DNA of 64,000 bases from Asaia siamensis. Its GTDB lineage: Bacteria > Pseudomonadota > Alphaproteobacteria > Acetobacterales > Acetobacteraceae. The notes under the pieces are model-generated. The model ran no database searches. It was not told the origin of the DNA and saw nothing but the letters and a program-made list of their open reading frames with translations. This document shows, piece after piece, positions 17,985 through 26,241 of this stretch (positions are counted from its first letter, which is position 1; every line of letters starts with the position of its first letter). Location: contig NZ_BMCH01000001.1 of NCBI RefSeq assembly GCF_014635085.1, positions 465,151-529,150 on the forward strand. The letters run 5' to 3'. Both the position numbers and the translations under genes were made by a program.

Positions 17985-19124
17985 TCAGCGCAGGATGATT
18001 TCGACGCGACGGTTCTGCGGCTCGCGGGTGTTCGGACCCGTCGGGACCAGCGGATGCTGCTCACCATAGCCGTGGATGTCGATCGCAGCGGCAGGAACGC
18101 CGTCACGGATCAGCTCAGCCTTGACCGACTGCGCACGACGGACCGAGAGGCCCTGGTTGTACTTCTGGCCGCGAGCACCGGGGTGTGCAGCAGAGTTGTC
18201 GGTGTAGCCGTTGACTTCGATGCGCGTCGTCTGGACGTGCGTGGAAGCCTGAGCTGCCTGGGCAACGATCTCACGAGCGCGACCCGTCAGGTTCGACTTG
18301 TCCCAATCGAAGAAGACCAGGTAGGTGCGGGCCGGCTGCACTGCCGGCGGAACGACGACCGGAGCCGGCGGCGGCGGCGGGGGAGCCGTGTCGAATGCAT
18401 AACGCAGGCCGACGATGAACTGGTGCTGGAAGCGGTCACCGAAGTTCACGTTACCCTTGTGCACGCCCGTACGGTTCCACGAGGTGGAGCGGTATGCGCC
18501 ATCCGTGAAGGTCTGGCCGATCATGCGGTATTCACCGGTGAGGGCGAGGCCCGGAACGCCCGGGATGTCATAGGCTGCACCGACGATGCCCTGGTAGGCG
18601 AAGCCACCCTGCGTGCCGCCAACGCGGTTGGTCGCGCCGTTGGTGTAGGACGTGGTGATCGGGTTGTAGTGCTGCCACAGGTAGCCTGCACCGACACCAA
18701 CGAACGGCGTGACCGGCAGGTTGATGCCGAACTGAGCCAGATCGATGTCATACAGAACGTTGACGAAGCCGCCATAGGACTGGTCGGAACCGCTGGTCGA
18801 ACCAGGCGTACCCGTCGGGTTGCGGTGGTTGATCTGCGAGTAGTTGTAAACGCCTTCGACTTCAGCGCGCAGGCCGTTGCCGAAGCCCCAGCCGAACGAA
18901 CCGAAGCTCGTGAAGCCGTCCTTGTGACGGAACTTGGAGCTGGAGCCGTTATCGCTGGTCGTGCCGTCAGCCTGCGTCGTCGGGGAGAAGTGCGCGTGCT
19001 GGGTCTGAGCCAGGTTATAGCCACCGCCGATATTGACATACGGGCCGGTGATGGTGCTCGCCATGGCGATCGTCGGGGCGGCTGCCATCGACGTCATGGC
19101 CAGAAGTGCCGTGCGGAGACGCAT
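17985..19124 (-). CDS. OmpA-family outer membrane protein
   Basis: A 379-residue porin-like protein. Residues 1-22 or so form a signal peptide (MRLRTALLAMTSMAAAPTIA then MAS). An N-terminal 8-stranded beta-barrel follows (aromatic-Gly strands such as GPYVNIGGGYNL), then a proline linker (APPPPPPAPVVVPP), then the C-terminal OmpA peptidoglycan-binding domain with NGYTDNSAAHPG and LSVRRAQSVKAEL. It anchors the outer membrane to the wall. Three in-frame ATGs lie close together; the third (19124) has GAGGA 8 bases upstream. A 310-base upstream gap fits a strongly regulated, abundant protein. Confidence 0.95.
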   Translation of the reverse strand: MRLRTALLAMTSMAAAPTIAMASTITGPYVNIGGGYNLAQTQHAHFSPTTQADGTTSDNGSSSKFRHKDGFTSFGSFGWGFGNGLRAEVEGVYNYSQINHRNPTGTPGSTSGSDQSYGGFVNVLYDIDLAQFGINLPVTPFVGVGAGYLWQHYNPITTSYTNGATNRVGGTQGGFAYQGIVGAAYDIPGVPGLALTGEYRMIGQTFTDGAYRSTSWNRTGVHKGNVNFGDRFQHQFIVGLRYAFDTAPPPPPPAPVVVPPAVQPARTYLVFFDWDKSNLTGRAREIVAQAAQASTHVQTTRIEVNGYTDNSAAHPGARGQKYNQGLSVRRAQSVKAELIRDGVPAAAIDIHGYGEQHPLVPTGPNTREPQNRRVEIILR

Positions 19125-19434
19125 TAGTTTCGTCCTCATAAATTCATCCATTCAAGCCTGCCTCGTTGCCCCCGAAGAGGCGAAGCAACAACAAGCTCAG
19201 CGCGATGCATAAGTGCGTATAGAGCCGTCAGTTCCGGTTCAGGAAGTGAGTTCCATAGGTATTTGACGATTAGACGAAATAGCCGTGTCCAAACTGCAAC
19301 ACTTCATTCCGTCCGATTAACAATTTCTTATGCAGTGCCTCGTTCTAACGGGGTTTTTTCTGATTCGTGTCATCAACGGATCGTGAGGTGACTGACTGAT
19401 TCGTAAGGAAAATCGCGAAACAGGTCCGGTTCCG
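19125..19434. other. 310-base intergenic region between aroKB and ompA-like gene
   Basis: No gene is seen. On the minus strand it should contain the ompA promoter and a long AT-richer leader, but I cannot pick a confident -35/-10 pair. On the plus strand a short stem (19338-19353) followed by six T resembles a terminator although no plus-strand gene lies upstream. Confidence 0.4.
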
Positions 19435-21117
19435 TTACTCCCGGCATCCGGCTTGCACCAAAACGTCACGCACCGTGTCCATTTCAACATCGCGACTGGT
19501 AAATGCCTTGCCGATTCCGCGCATCAGCACGAATGACAGCCGTCCGTCCTGAACCTTTTTGTCACGTGCCATCGAAGCAATGAGTTCTTCCGCGCTTAGT
19601 GTCTCGTCGAGCCAGTCGAGGCCGGCGGGCATGCCCAGACCGCGCAGATGGGCATCCAGACGCTGCATGTCACTTTCCGGACAGTGACCAAGCGCCACTG
19701 AAAGAGCAGCGGCCAGGTGAAGGCCTATTGAAACCCCCTCACCATGAAGAAGGCGGCCGTCATACTTGTAATGGGCCTCAAGGGCGTGGCCGAAAGAGTG
19801 GCCCAGATTGAGCAGGGCGCGTCCATCCTGGGCTGCAGTTTCTTTTTCGTCCTCCATGACGACACGCGCCTTGAAACTGCAGGCGCGCTGCACGGCCTCG
19901 GCAAGTGCTGCAGGGTCGCCATCCAAGATATCGGCCCCATGGGTCTCGCACCAGGCAAACAGTTCAGGGTCGGCAATAAGCCCGGCCTTGACGATTTCGG
20001 CATAGCCCGCGACCCGTTCGCGTCGTGAGAGGGTTGCCAGCGCAGAGCTGTCAGCCAGTACGATCTGTGGCTGATAGAAGGCGCCAACGAGATTTTTGCC
20101 TGCGCGAGCGTTTAGCCCCGTCTTGCCGCCAACGGAACTATCGACCTGCGACAGAAGGGTGGTCGGAATCTGGACGAAAGGGACACCGCGCAGAATGCTT
20201 GAAGCAACGAAACCGGAGAGATCGCCAACCACACCGCCGCCGAGGCCGATGACTGCCGTGCGGCGTTCCATGCCGTGGTCGAGAATGTCGTTGATGAGCT
20301 GCGCATAACGCGTGAGCGACTTCGATTCCTCACCCACTGGCACGACAAAGGATTTTGCCTCGATGCCGGTTTCGGCGAGCGCCGCCATCAATCGGGGAAG
20401 ATGCAGCACGGCAACATTTTCGTCTGTCACCACAACAGCGCGCTTCTGCGGCAGGATCGGTGCCAGGTAAGCGCCCGCGCGGCTGATCAGATCCGACCCG
20501 ATGAGCACTTCATAATGATGGGATTCCAGCGTGACTGGCACCTTGAGGGGATGCGCATAGGAATCAAGGGCTTCGATTATACGTTGGGCGCCGTGATCGA
20601 CGCTGTCATCTCCACAATCCACGATGATATCGGCCTCTGCATAAATAGGGTGACGCTGTGCCTGAAGCGTCGCCAGAGTTGTCTCCACATTGCCCTTGTC
20701 GAGAAGGGGGCGCCCGGTGCGTCCTGAAACGCGCTTGACCAGAATGGGCAGGGGGCAGCGCAACCAGATCGAGCGGGCGTGTTTTTTAACGAGTCCACGC
20801 GTCTGGGCGTCAATGAAGGCGCCACCGCCCGTCGCCAGCACCTTGGGCGCACCTTGCAACAGGCGCTGGATCACCCGTCGCTCGCCATCGCGGAAAGCAG
20901 GTTCACCATGGCGCGCGAAAATTTCAGCAATCGTGCACCCCGCAGCCCGTTCGATTTCGTGATCGGCATCGACAAAATCGAGACCGAGTCGAGAGGCGAG
21001 GCGCCGACCGATTGTCGTCTTTCCTGCCCCCATCAACCCGACAAGAACAATAATTCCGTGCGAGGAGGCGGTCAGGGAGGAGACCGATCCCGGGACGGGA
21101 TCAGGCAGGTCGGTCAT
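19435..21117 (-). CDS. aroKB: Bifunctional shikimate kinase / 3-dehydroquinate synthase
   Basis: A fusion of two shikimate pathway enzymes, about 560 residues. The N-terminal 190 or so are shikimate kinase: Walker [20 protein letters not shown] for shikimate, and TGGGAF. The rest is 3-dehydroquinate synthase: [23 protein letters not shown] (NAD and phosphate), [29 protein letters not shown] and the metal-binding GHSFGHALE and [12 protein letters not shown] synthase makes the ring and the kinase acts later in the pathway, so the order is not consecutive. The start is uncertain: ATG at 21117 or 21156, neither with a clear Shine-Dalgarno. Confidence 0.95.
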   Translation of the reverse strand: MTDLPDPVPGSVSSLTASSHGIIVLVGLMGAGKTTIGRRLASRLGLDFVDADHEIERAAGCTIAEIFARHGEPAFRDGERRVIQRLLQGAPKVLATGGGAFIDAQTRGLVKKHARSIWLRCPLPILVKRVSGRTGRPLLDKGNVETTLATLQAQRHPIYAEADIIVDCGDDSVDHGAQRIIEALDSYAHPLKVPVTLESHHYEVLIGSDLISRAGAYLAPILPQKRAVVVTDENVAVLHLPRLMAALAETGIEAKSFVVPVGEESKSLTRYAQLINDILDHGMERRTAVIGLGGGVVGDLSGFVASSILRGVPFVQIPTTLLSQVDSSVGGKTGLNARAGKNLVGAFYQPQIVLADSSALATLSRRERVAGYAEIVKAGLIADPELFAWCETHGADILDGDPAALAEAVQRACSFKARVVMEDEKETAAQDGRALLNLGHSFGHALEAHYKYDGRLLHGEGVSIGLHLAAALSVALGHCPESDMQRLDAHLRGLGMPAGLDWLDETLSAEELIASMARDKKVQDGRLSFVLMRGIGKAFTSRDVEMDTVRDVLVQAGCRE

Positions 21118-21263
21118 CGTTCGGTTTCGATCAGAAAAAAAGGTGGGGCGTGACATTCATGCAAGGCTAACATACAGGAAAGCCGCTCGCCACCGACCTG
21201 ACCCTGTGTGGGTTGCGCGACGTGTCGAAAATCCCGTTTTCGCGCCTATGTTCAGGAGCCCTC

Positions 21264-21500
21264 ATGTCTACGTTGAGCTTTCCGAGGATCGCCCTCGCCC
21301 TTCTCGTTCTGCTCGTTCTGGGTCTGGGCGGCGCCTTTCTGAAGCTGGGCATGAACCCGCCGCTGCCGGTTCAGACGATCGTGCATAAAGAGCTTCCAGG
21401 TACACAATTCGCGGTGACACAGACACAGGCGATGCCCCAGGCTGGCCAGCCGCTGCCTGCCATGCCCGAGCCGGTCGCCGCGCCGACGCTCCAGCACTGA
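21264..21500 (+). CDS. 78-residue single-pass membrane protein
   Basis: AGGAG (21254-21258) precedes the ATG at 21264 at ideal spacing. Residues 7-26 or so form one transmembrane helix (RIALALLVLLVLGLGGAFL). A short Pro- and Gln-rich tail (PGTQFAVTQ, MPQAGQPLPAMPEPVAAPT) would be periplasmic. I do not recognise the family. It lies 32 bases upstream of xerD and is probably co-transcribed with it. Confidence 0.7.
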   Translation: MSTLSFPRIALALLVLLVLGLGGAFLKLGMNPPLPVQTIVHKELPGTQFAVTQTQAMPQAGQPLPAMPEPVAAPTLQH

Positions 21501-21532
21501 AGCCCCGCTCTCATACGAAACGGGAGAGCGCC

Positions 21533-22438
21533 TTGCCGCCAGCGGCCGAGGCCTTTCTCGAAATGCTTCTCGCAGAGCGCAACGCCGCTTCGCGTACGCG
21601 TCAGGCCTATGCGGCGGATCTGGAAGATTTCGTGGCCTTTCTGCGTCATGCCTCACCGGGTGGCGCCCTTCTGAATGCCGATCGTGCGGCGATAGCGGCC
21701 TATGCGGCTGTGCAGGGCAAGGCGGGGCTTTCGTCCCGCACCACGGCGCGTCGGCTCTCCTGCCTCAGGCAGTTCTTTCGCTTTGCGTTGAGGGAGGGGT
21801 GGTGTGTTGTCGACCCCACCGAGACAGTCGCCATGCCACGGCACAAGAGTGCCTTGCCCAGATTGCTCTCGCAAAATCAGGTGACAGCCCTGATCGATCT
21901 GGGCTGCAACGGACATGACGATCCGAGGCGTGACCTTGTGAGCCGCGCCGCGCTTGAACTGCTCTATACAACCGGGCTGCGCATTTCCGAGCTACTCGGC
22001 TTGCCGGGGAGGGTGTTCATGCGCGACGCCCCCATGGTGCTGATCAGAGGCAAAGGGGGGCGTGAACGGCTCATTCCTGTGTCTCATGCGGCACGAGAGG
22101 CTGCGCTCGCCCTGCTGCATCACGACCGGGACATCGACAGCCCTTATCTCTTCCCCGGGCGAAACCCTTCAAAGCCCCTGACACGTCAGGGATTCGACAA
22201 GATTCTTCTGCAGGTTGCGCTCAGGGCTGGCATTGACCCCGATCTGGTCTCGCCGCATGTGCTCCGTCATTCCTTTGCGACCCATCTGCTCGAGCGCGGC
22301 GCCGATCTGCGGGCGCTGCAGATGCTGCTCGGTCATGCCGATATCGGCACGACCCAGATCTATACCCATGTGATGCAGGAACGGCTCAGGCAGGTGCTTA
22401 CCCAGCATCATCCGCTCTCTGATGAGACGGTCTCGTGA
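21533..22438 (+). CDS. xerD: Tyrosine recombinase XerD-like
   Basis: Site-specific recombinase resolving chromosome dimers with a XerC partner at dif. It is 301 residues: an N-terminal SAM-like core-binding domain (1-95), then the catalytic domain with Arg in TTGLRISELLGL, Lys in GKGGRERLIP, HVLRHSFATHLLERGA (HxxR), LGHADIGTTQIYTH with the second His and the Tyr nucleophile. XerC and XerD are hard to separate by eye; 'D' follows family resemblance. A TTG start at 21533 follows CGGGAGAG; no earlier ATG is available. Confidence 0.9.
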   Translation: MPPAAEAFLEMLLAERNAASRTRQAYAADLEDFVAFLRHASPGGALLNADRAAIAAYAAVQGKAGLSSRTTARRLSCLRQFFRFALREGWCVVDPTETVAMPRHKSALPRLLSQNQVTALIDLGCNGHDDPRRDLVSRAALELLYTTGLRISELLGLPGRVFMRDAPMVLIRGKGGRERLIPVSHAAREAALALLHHDRDIDSPYLFPGRNPSKPLTRQGFDKILLQVALRAGIDPDLVSPHVLRHSFATHLLERGADLRALQMLLGHADIGTTQIYTHVMQERLRQVLTQHHPLSDETVS

Positions 22439-22483
22439 CGCAACGGATTGTTGTCGGGATGGAAGCCGTGCTATCGGCGGGTC

Positions 22484-23440
22484 ATGCGTCAGTATCTCGA
22501 TTTCGAAAAGCCGGTTGCCGAGCTTGAAAACAAGATTGCCGAACTTCGTCAGATGGCGAAGGACGGCGAAGGCATCAACATTGCCGACGAAATCGGCAAG
22601 CTCTCCGACAAGGCGGAAAAGCAGCTTCGGGCAGCTTATACCAAGCTGACGCCTTGGCAGAAGGTGATGGTCGCGCGTCATGCGCAGCGTCCTCGCGCCC
22701 TCGATTACTTTAAGGGGCTGCTTGAGGAATATACGCCGCTTGCCGGTGATCGCCTCGGCCATGACGATCAGGCCATCGTCGGCGGTCTGGCCCGTTTCCG
22801 CGGTCAGGCCGTGATGGTGATCGGCACCGAACGTGGCTTCGACATGGAGTCGCGCCTGCGTCACAATTTTGGCATGCCCAAGCCTGAAGGCTATCGCAAG
22901 GCACAGCGCCTTGTCGAAATGGCCGGACGTTTCGGGCTGCCGATTCTGACCTTTATCGACACGTCTGGCGCCTGGCCGGGTATCGATGCCGAAGAGCGCG
23001 GTCAGGCCCAGGCGATTGCCCGTTCGACCGATTGCTGTCTGCGTGCCCCTGTGCCGCTTATTGCCATCATCATCGGTGAAGGTGGTTCCGGCGGTGCTGT
23101 GGCTCTGGGCGCGGGCGATCGCGTGCTCATGCTCGAGCATTCGATCTATTCGGTCATTGCCCCTGAAGGTGCAGCGTCGATTCTCTGGCGCGACCCGAAG
23201 CAGGCTTCGACTGCTGCCGAGGCCCTCAAGCTGACGGCTCAGGATCTGCTGAAGCTGCGTCTTATCGACCGGATCATCCCCGAGCCGATCGGCGGTGCCC
23301 AGCGCTTCCCGGATGAGGCAATTGCGTCGGTGGGTGATGCTATCGGCGATATGCTTGGCGAGCTTCTGCCGTTTGAAAGCGAAAACCTGGTTGCCAAACG
23401 TCGCGAGAAGTTTCTCGCCATGGGGCGCGAGGCGCTCTAG
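22484..23440 (+). CDS. accA: Acetyl-CoA carboxylase carboxyltransferase subunit alpha
   Basis: With AccD this transfers carboxyl from biotin to acetyl-CoA, the committed step of fatty acid synthesis. The product is 318 residues, normal for AccA. The N-terminus MRQYLDFEKPVAELE, RQAQR-type RHAQRPRALDY, the oxyanion and CoA motifs FIDTSGAWPG, IGEGGSGGA and SVIAPEGAASILW are all present. An in-frame ATG 36 bases upstream is less likely. A clear terminator follows. Confidence 0.97.
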   Translation: MRQYLDFEKPVAELENKIAELRQMAKDGEGINIADEIGKLSDKAEKQLRAAYTKLTPWQKVMVARHAQRPRALDYFKGLLEEYTPLAGDRLGHDDQAIVGGLARFRGQAVMVIGTERGFDMESRLRHNFGMPKPEGYRKAQRLVEMAGRFGLPILTFIDTSGAWPGIDAEERGQAQAIARSTDCCLRAPVPLIAIIIGEGGSGGAVALGAGDRVLMLEHSIYSVIAPEGAASILWRDPKQASTAAEALKLTAQDLLKLRLIDRIIPEPIGGAQRFPDEAIASVGDAIGDMLGELLPFESENLVAKRREKFLAMGREAL

Positions 23441-23485
23441 GCGCGCGCGAGCGAAGCAATCCACGCATTAAGATAAAGCATACAG

Positions 23486-23513
23486 ACGCCCGACCGAGAG
23501 GTCGGGCGTTTTG
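23486..23513 (+). terminator. Intrinsic terminator after accA
   Basis: Perfect 10-bp stem (23486-23495 with 23500-23509), GAGA loop, then TTTTGTCGTTT. Confidence 0.88.
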
Positions 23514-23518
23514 TCGTT

Positions 23519-24271
23519 TCAGGGGGCGGGTTCACCGGGGATCGGAGTGACGCCCAGCGATTCGATCAGCGCCTTGATACTCTCACCGGCGGCTTCGACT
23601 TTTTCCTTGTCATATCCCTTGGCCACAAGAGACACGCCCCTGCGCCCGTCGGGTCTTTCGAAAGGATAGGAGCCGAGATCGAGCTCGGGGAAATCGTGCT
23701 GTATGGCTTCCAGCCCCTCGGCCAGCGTCCCCTCGCGCAGATCGGCATGCCAGGCGACCGAGCAGAGCGGCGCGCCACCTTCTAGTGTGGGGAGCAACGC
23801 GGTGAACATCGATTGCATGATCGAGGGGACACCGGCCATGACATGAACATTGGCGATGCTGAAGCCCGGTGCGATCGACACCGTATTGCGTATCGGAACG
23901 GCCCCTCGTGGCAGCCACGCCATACGCTGGCGGGCCTTGTTGAATTTCTCCTTGCCGAGATAGGCCTCGAGTTCACGATAGCTTTCTTCATGGCATTCGA
24001 GCGGAACGCCGACGGCCTCAGCGACGCATCCGGCCGTGATGTCGTCATGGGTCGGGCCGATGCCCCCCGTCGTGAAGACGTGATCGAACTGGACGCGACA
24101 AGTCGCAACAGTTTCGACGATTTTTCTGGCTTTATCGGGGATGACGCGCACTTCCTCAAGGGCGATCCCGGCCTGAGCGAGGCCGGTTGCTATAAAGCGG
24201 ATATTGGCGTCCTGCGTGCGGCCTGAGAGAATCTCGTTGCCGATAACCAGGAGGCAGGCGGTAGGAGTCAT
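23519..24271 (-). CDS. Molybdopterin-binding (CinA N-domain/MoaB-like) protein
   Basis: A 250-residue protein of the competence/damage-inducible CinA N-terminal family. IGNEILSGRTQDAN and FTTGGIGPTHDDIT are the MoCF-type motifs; PGFSIANVHVMAGVPSIM follows. The C-terminal CinA deamidase domain is absent, so this is the short stand-alone form, possibly hydrolysing oxidised pyridine nucleotides or ADP-ribose as CinA-type proteins can. Start ATG at 24271 with AGAGGGA upstream; a longer in-frame start at 24313 is less likely. It converges on accA with 78 bases between stops. Confidence 0.87.
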   Translation of the reverse strand: MTPTACLLVIGNEILSGRTQDANIRFIATGLAQAGIALEEVRVIPDKARKIVETVATCRVQFDHVFTTGGIGPTHDDITAGCVAEAVGVPLECHEESYRELEAYLGKEKFNKARQRMAWLPRGAVPIRNTVSIAPGFSIANVHVMAGVPSIMQSMFTALLPTLEGGAPLCSVAWHADLREGTLAEGLEAIQHDFPELDLGSYPFERPDGRRGVSLVAKGYDKEKVEAAGESIKALIESLGVTPIPGEPAP

Positions 24272-24376
24272 GACTGGGTCCCTCTGAGTGACGAGGAATG
24301 GAAACATCGACAACCATACAGTGTTGTTTTGCGTTAAACCTCGAGTAATCGATGACTTTTTCGCGGGAGAACAGAA

Positions 24377-25279
24377 ATGGCCGAACCCAATGTCGAGGCT
24401 TGCGCGTCATGCGCTTACGACGTGCGTGCCGAACTCGGTGAAGGCCCCGTCTGGATCTCCGGCGAAAACGCCGTGTATTTCGTCGATATCAACGACTGTA
24501 AGGTGCATCGGTTCAGCCCGGCTCAGGGCGAGGCCTGTCATTGGGCAGCGCCGGGCAAGGTTGCGTTTCTCATGCCGGTTGATGATGGCAGCTTTCTCGC
24601 GGGGCTCCCGGACGGGCTCTATCGCTTCGACCCTACAGACGGAAGCTTTGTGAAAGCACTGGAGGTCGAGGCTGAATTGCCAGGCAATCGTCTGAACGAT
24701 GGCTGCGTCGATCTGCACGGGCGAGGCTGGTTCGGGACGATGGATGATTCTGAAGAGGCGCCCTTAGGCTCGCTTTACAGCGTGACGCATGAGGTTGGCG
24801 GATTCGTGCTCAGAAAACACGATACGGGCTATGTGGTATCGAATGGCCCCACCGTCTCACCTGACGGCAAGCATCTCTACGCCTGCGATACGCCGAATGG
24901 CGTCATCTATCGCTTCGATATCACGGACGAGGGTGAGCTTGAGAACAAGCAGGTCTTCCTTCGTCTTCCCGAAGAGGAAGGTTATCCCGATGGCGTAGTG
25001 GCCGATTGCGAGGGGAATGTGTGGTGCTCGACATGGAGCGGAGGGCATGTGCGCTGTTTCACACCGGAAGGTGCAGAGCGTTTCTCCATCCGTATTCCCG
25101 CAGCCAATGTGACAAAGGTCTGTTTTGGTGGCGATGATCGCAAGACAGCTTATGTGACGACTGCCCGCAAGGATGTTTCAGAAGAGGCGCTTGCTGCCCA
25201 GCCGCAATCGGGCAGCCTTTTCACCTTCCGTTCTGACAAGGCGGGCTTGCCGCAGCATCGTATCGCCCTGTCAGCCTAG
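24377..25279 (+). CDS. SMP-30/gluconolactonase-family protein
   Basis: A 300-residue six-bladed beta-propeller of the SMP-30/LRE family: lactone hydrolases with a single divalent metal. ELGEGPVWI supplies the first metal Glu, NRLNDGCVDLHGRGWFGTMD carries the Asn/Asp substrate and metal residues, and NGPTVSPDGKHLY and YPDGVVADCEGNVW are the remaining blades. No signal peptide is seen, so it is cytoplasmic. In a sugar-oxidising acetic acid bacterium gluconolactone or another aldonolactone is a sensible substrate, but that is inference. Its end overlaps the convergent GNAT-Nudix gene by 9 bases. Confidence 0.88.
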   Translation: MAEPNVEACASCAYDVRAELGEGPVWISGENAVYFVDINDCKVHRFSPAQGEACHWAAPGKVAFLMPVDDGSFLAGLPDGLYRFDPTDGSFVKALEVEAELPGNRLNDGCVDLHGRGWFGTMDDSEEAPLGSLYSVTHEVGGFVLRKHDTGYVVSNGPTVSPDGKHLYACDTPNGVIYRFDITDEGELENKQVFLRLPEEEGYPDGVVADCEGNVWCSTWSGGHVRCFTPEGAERFSIRIPAANVTKVCFGGDDRKTAYVTTARKDVSEEALAAQPQSGSLFTFRSDKAGLPQHRIALSA

Positions 25280-26233
25280 AATAAGTTCCTTGAGCAAAGG
25301 AATGAGTGGCCGGTCAGGAGCTGGCATCGGGTAGGCATCAAGCTGGTCTGCGGTAACCCAGGCCAGCGCCTGTCCTTCTTTGCCGACGGGCTGGCCACGC
25401 CAGCGTCGGCACACGTAGAGTGGCATAAGGAGATGGCGCGAGCCAATATTCTCCGAGACGAAGGTGAAAGGCGCAAGGCAGCCAGACGCGATGTCGATGC
25501 CGAGTTCTTCATGCATTTCACGAATCAGCGCCTGTTCCGGTGCCTCATGCGGCTCGACCTTTCCGCCGGGAAACTCCCAGAGCCCCGCAAGGGGTTTGCC
25601 CGGTGGGCGTTGCGCCAGAAGGATGCGACCTTCGCCGTCTATCAGGACGCCAGCAACGACAAGCAGAATGCGTGAGGCAGCTTTATCGGTCCGGGTAGTA
25701 TCCATACTGGTGTCGCGTTCCCTGCAATAGGTCAGTACGGGATATGGATCCGGGCCCCGTGAAAGAAATGGCACATGCGTCGTGCCAGAGCGCTGGAAAT
25801 CCATCTTTTCCAGCAAGGCGATTGATGCCAGATTGTCGTCAGCGACATCCGCTAGGATACGGGAGATGGGCAGGGTCTCGAAGGCCCATTCCACAACCGG
25901 GCGCACGCAGGCTGTTGCGACGCCTTTCTGCCAATAGGGGCGCCCGACCCAGTAGCCGATCTTGGCGCCCTGATTGGGATGGCCAAGAGAGAGGCCGATG
26001 CAGCCAATCAGCATTTCGCCCTCGCAGATCGCGAAATGCCAAGCTGTGCCCGCTGTCTGGCGATCAATCGTGCTTAGAATCCATTGATCGGCCAACTCCC
26101 TCGGGTAGGGAAAAGGGAGGTGGCTGAGCATGCGCACCACGCTCCAGTCATTGACCAGACGATGCACCGCTGCACCGTCACCAGTGCAGAGGGGGCGAAG
26201 CGTATAGGGGGCGACGTCGAGCGAAAGACTCAT
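25271..26233 (-). CDS. GNAT acetyltransferase - Nudix (MutT-like) fusion
   Basis: A 320-residue two-domain protein. Residues 10-165 are a GNAT domain of the RimJ/RimL type (LRPLCTGDGAAVHRLV, GYWVGRPYWQKGVATA as acetyl-CoA loop, DNLASIALLEKMDF). Residues 185-320 are a Nudix domain (LLVVAGVLIDGEGRILLAQ, then the Nudix box GGKVEPHE followed by REMHEELGI), closest to 8-oxo-dGTPases. The join is a short polar linker containing an internal Met (TSMDTTRTD), so two proteins from one mRNA are conceivable. Start is ATG 26233 (GGAG 11 bases upstream) or GTG 26245, which would overlap the Rieske stop. Confidence 0.85.
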   Translation of the reverse strand: MSLSLDVAPYTLRPLCTGDGAAVHRLVNDWSVVRMLSHLPFPYPRELADQWILSTIDRQTAGTAWHFAICEGEMLIGCIGLSLGHPNQGAKIGYWVGRPYWQKGVATACVRPVVEWAFETLPISRILADVADDNLASIALLEKMDFQRSGTTHVPFLSRGPDPYPVLTYCRERDTSMDTTRTDKAASRILLVVAGVLIDGEGRILLAQRPPGKPLAGLWEFPGGKVEPHEAPEQALIREMHEELGIDIASGCLAPFTFVSENIGSRHLLMPLYVCRRWRGQPVGKEGQALAWVTADQLDAYPMPAPDRPLIPLLKELILG

Positions 26234-26241
26234 TCGGAGCG

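Noticed and set aside
17871-19127. Plus-strand 418-codon frame across the ompA-like gene
   Set aside because: Arg/Val/Asp-rich shadow of an OmpA coding strand whose signal peptide and domains are clear.
23486-23509. accA hairpin as a terminator for the convergent CinA-like gene
   Set aside because: On the minus strand it is not followed by a T-run, so it serves accA only.
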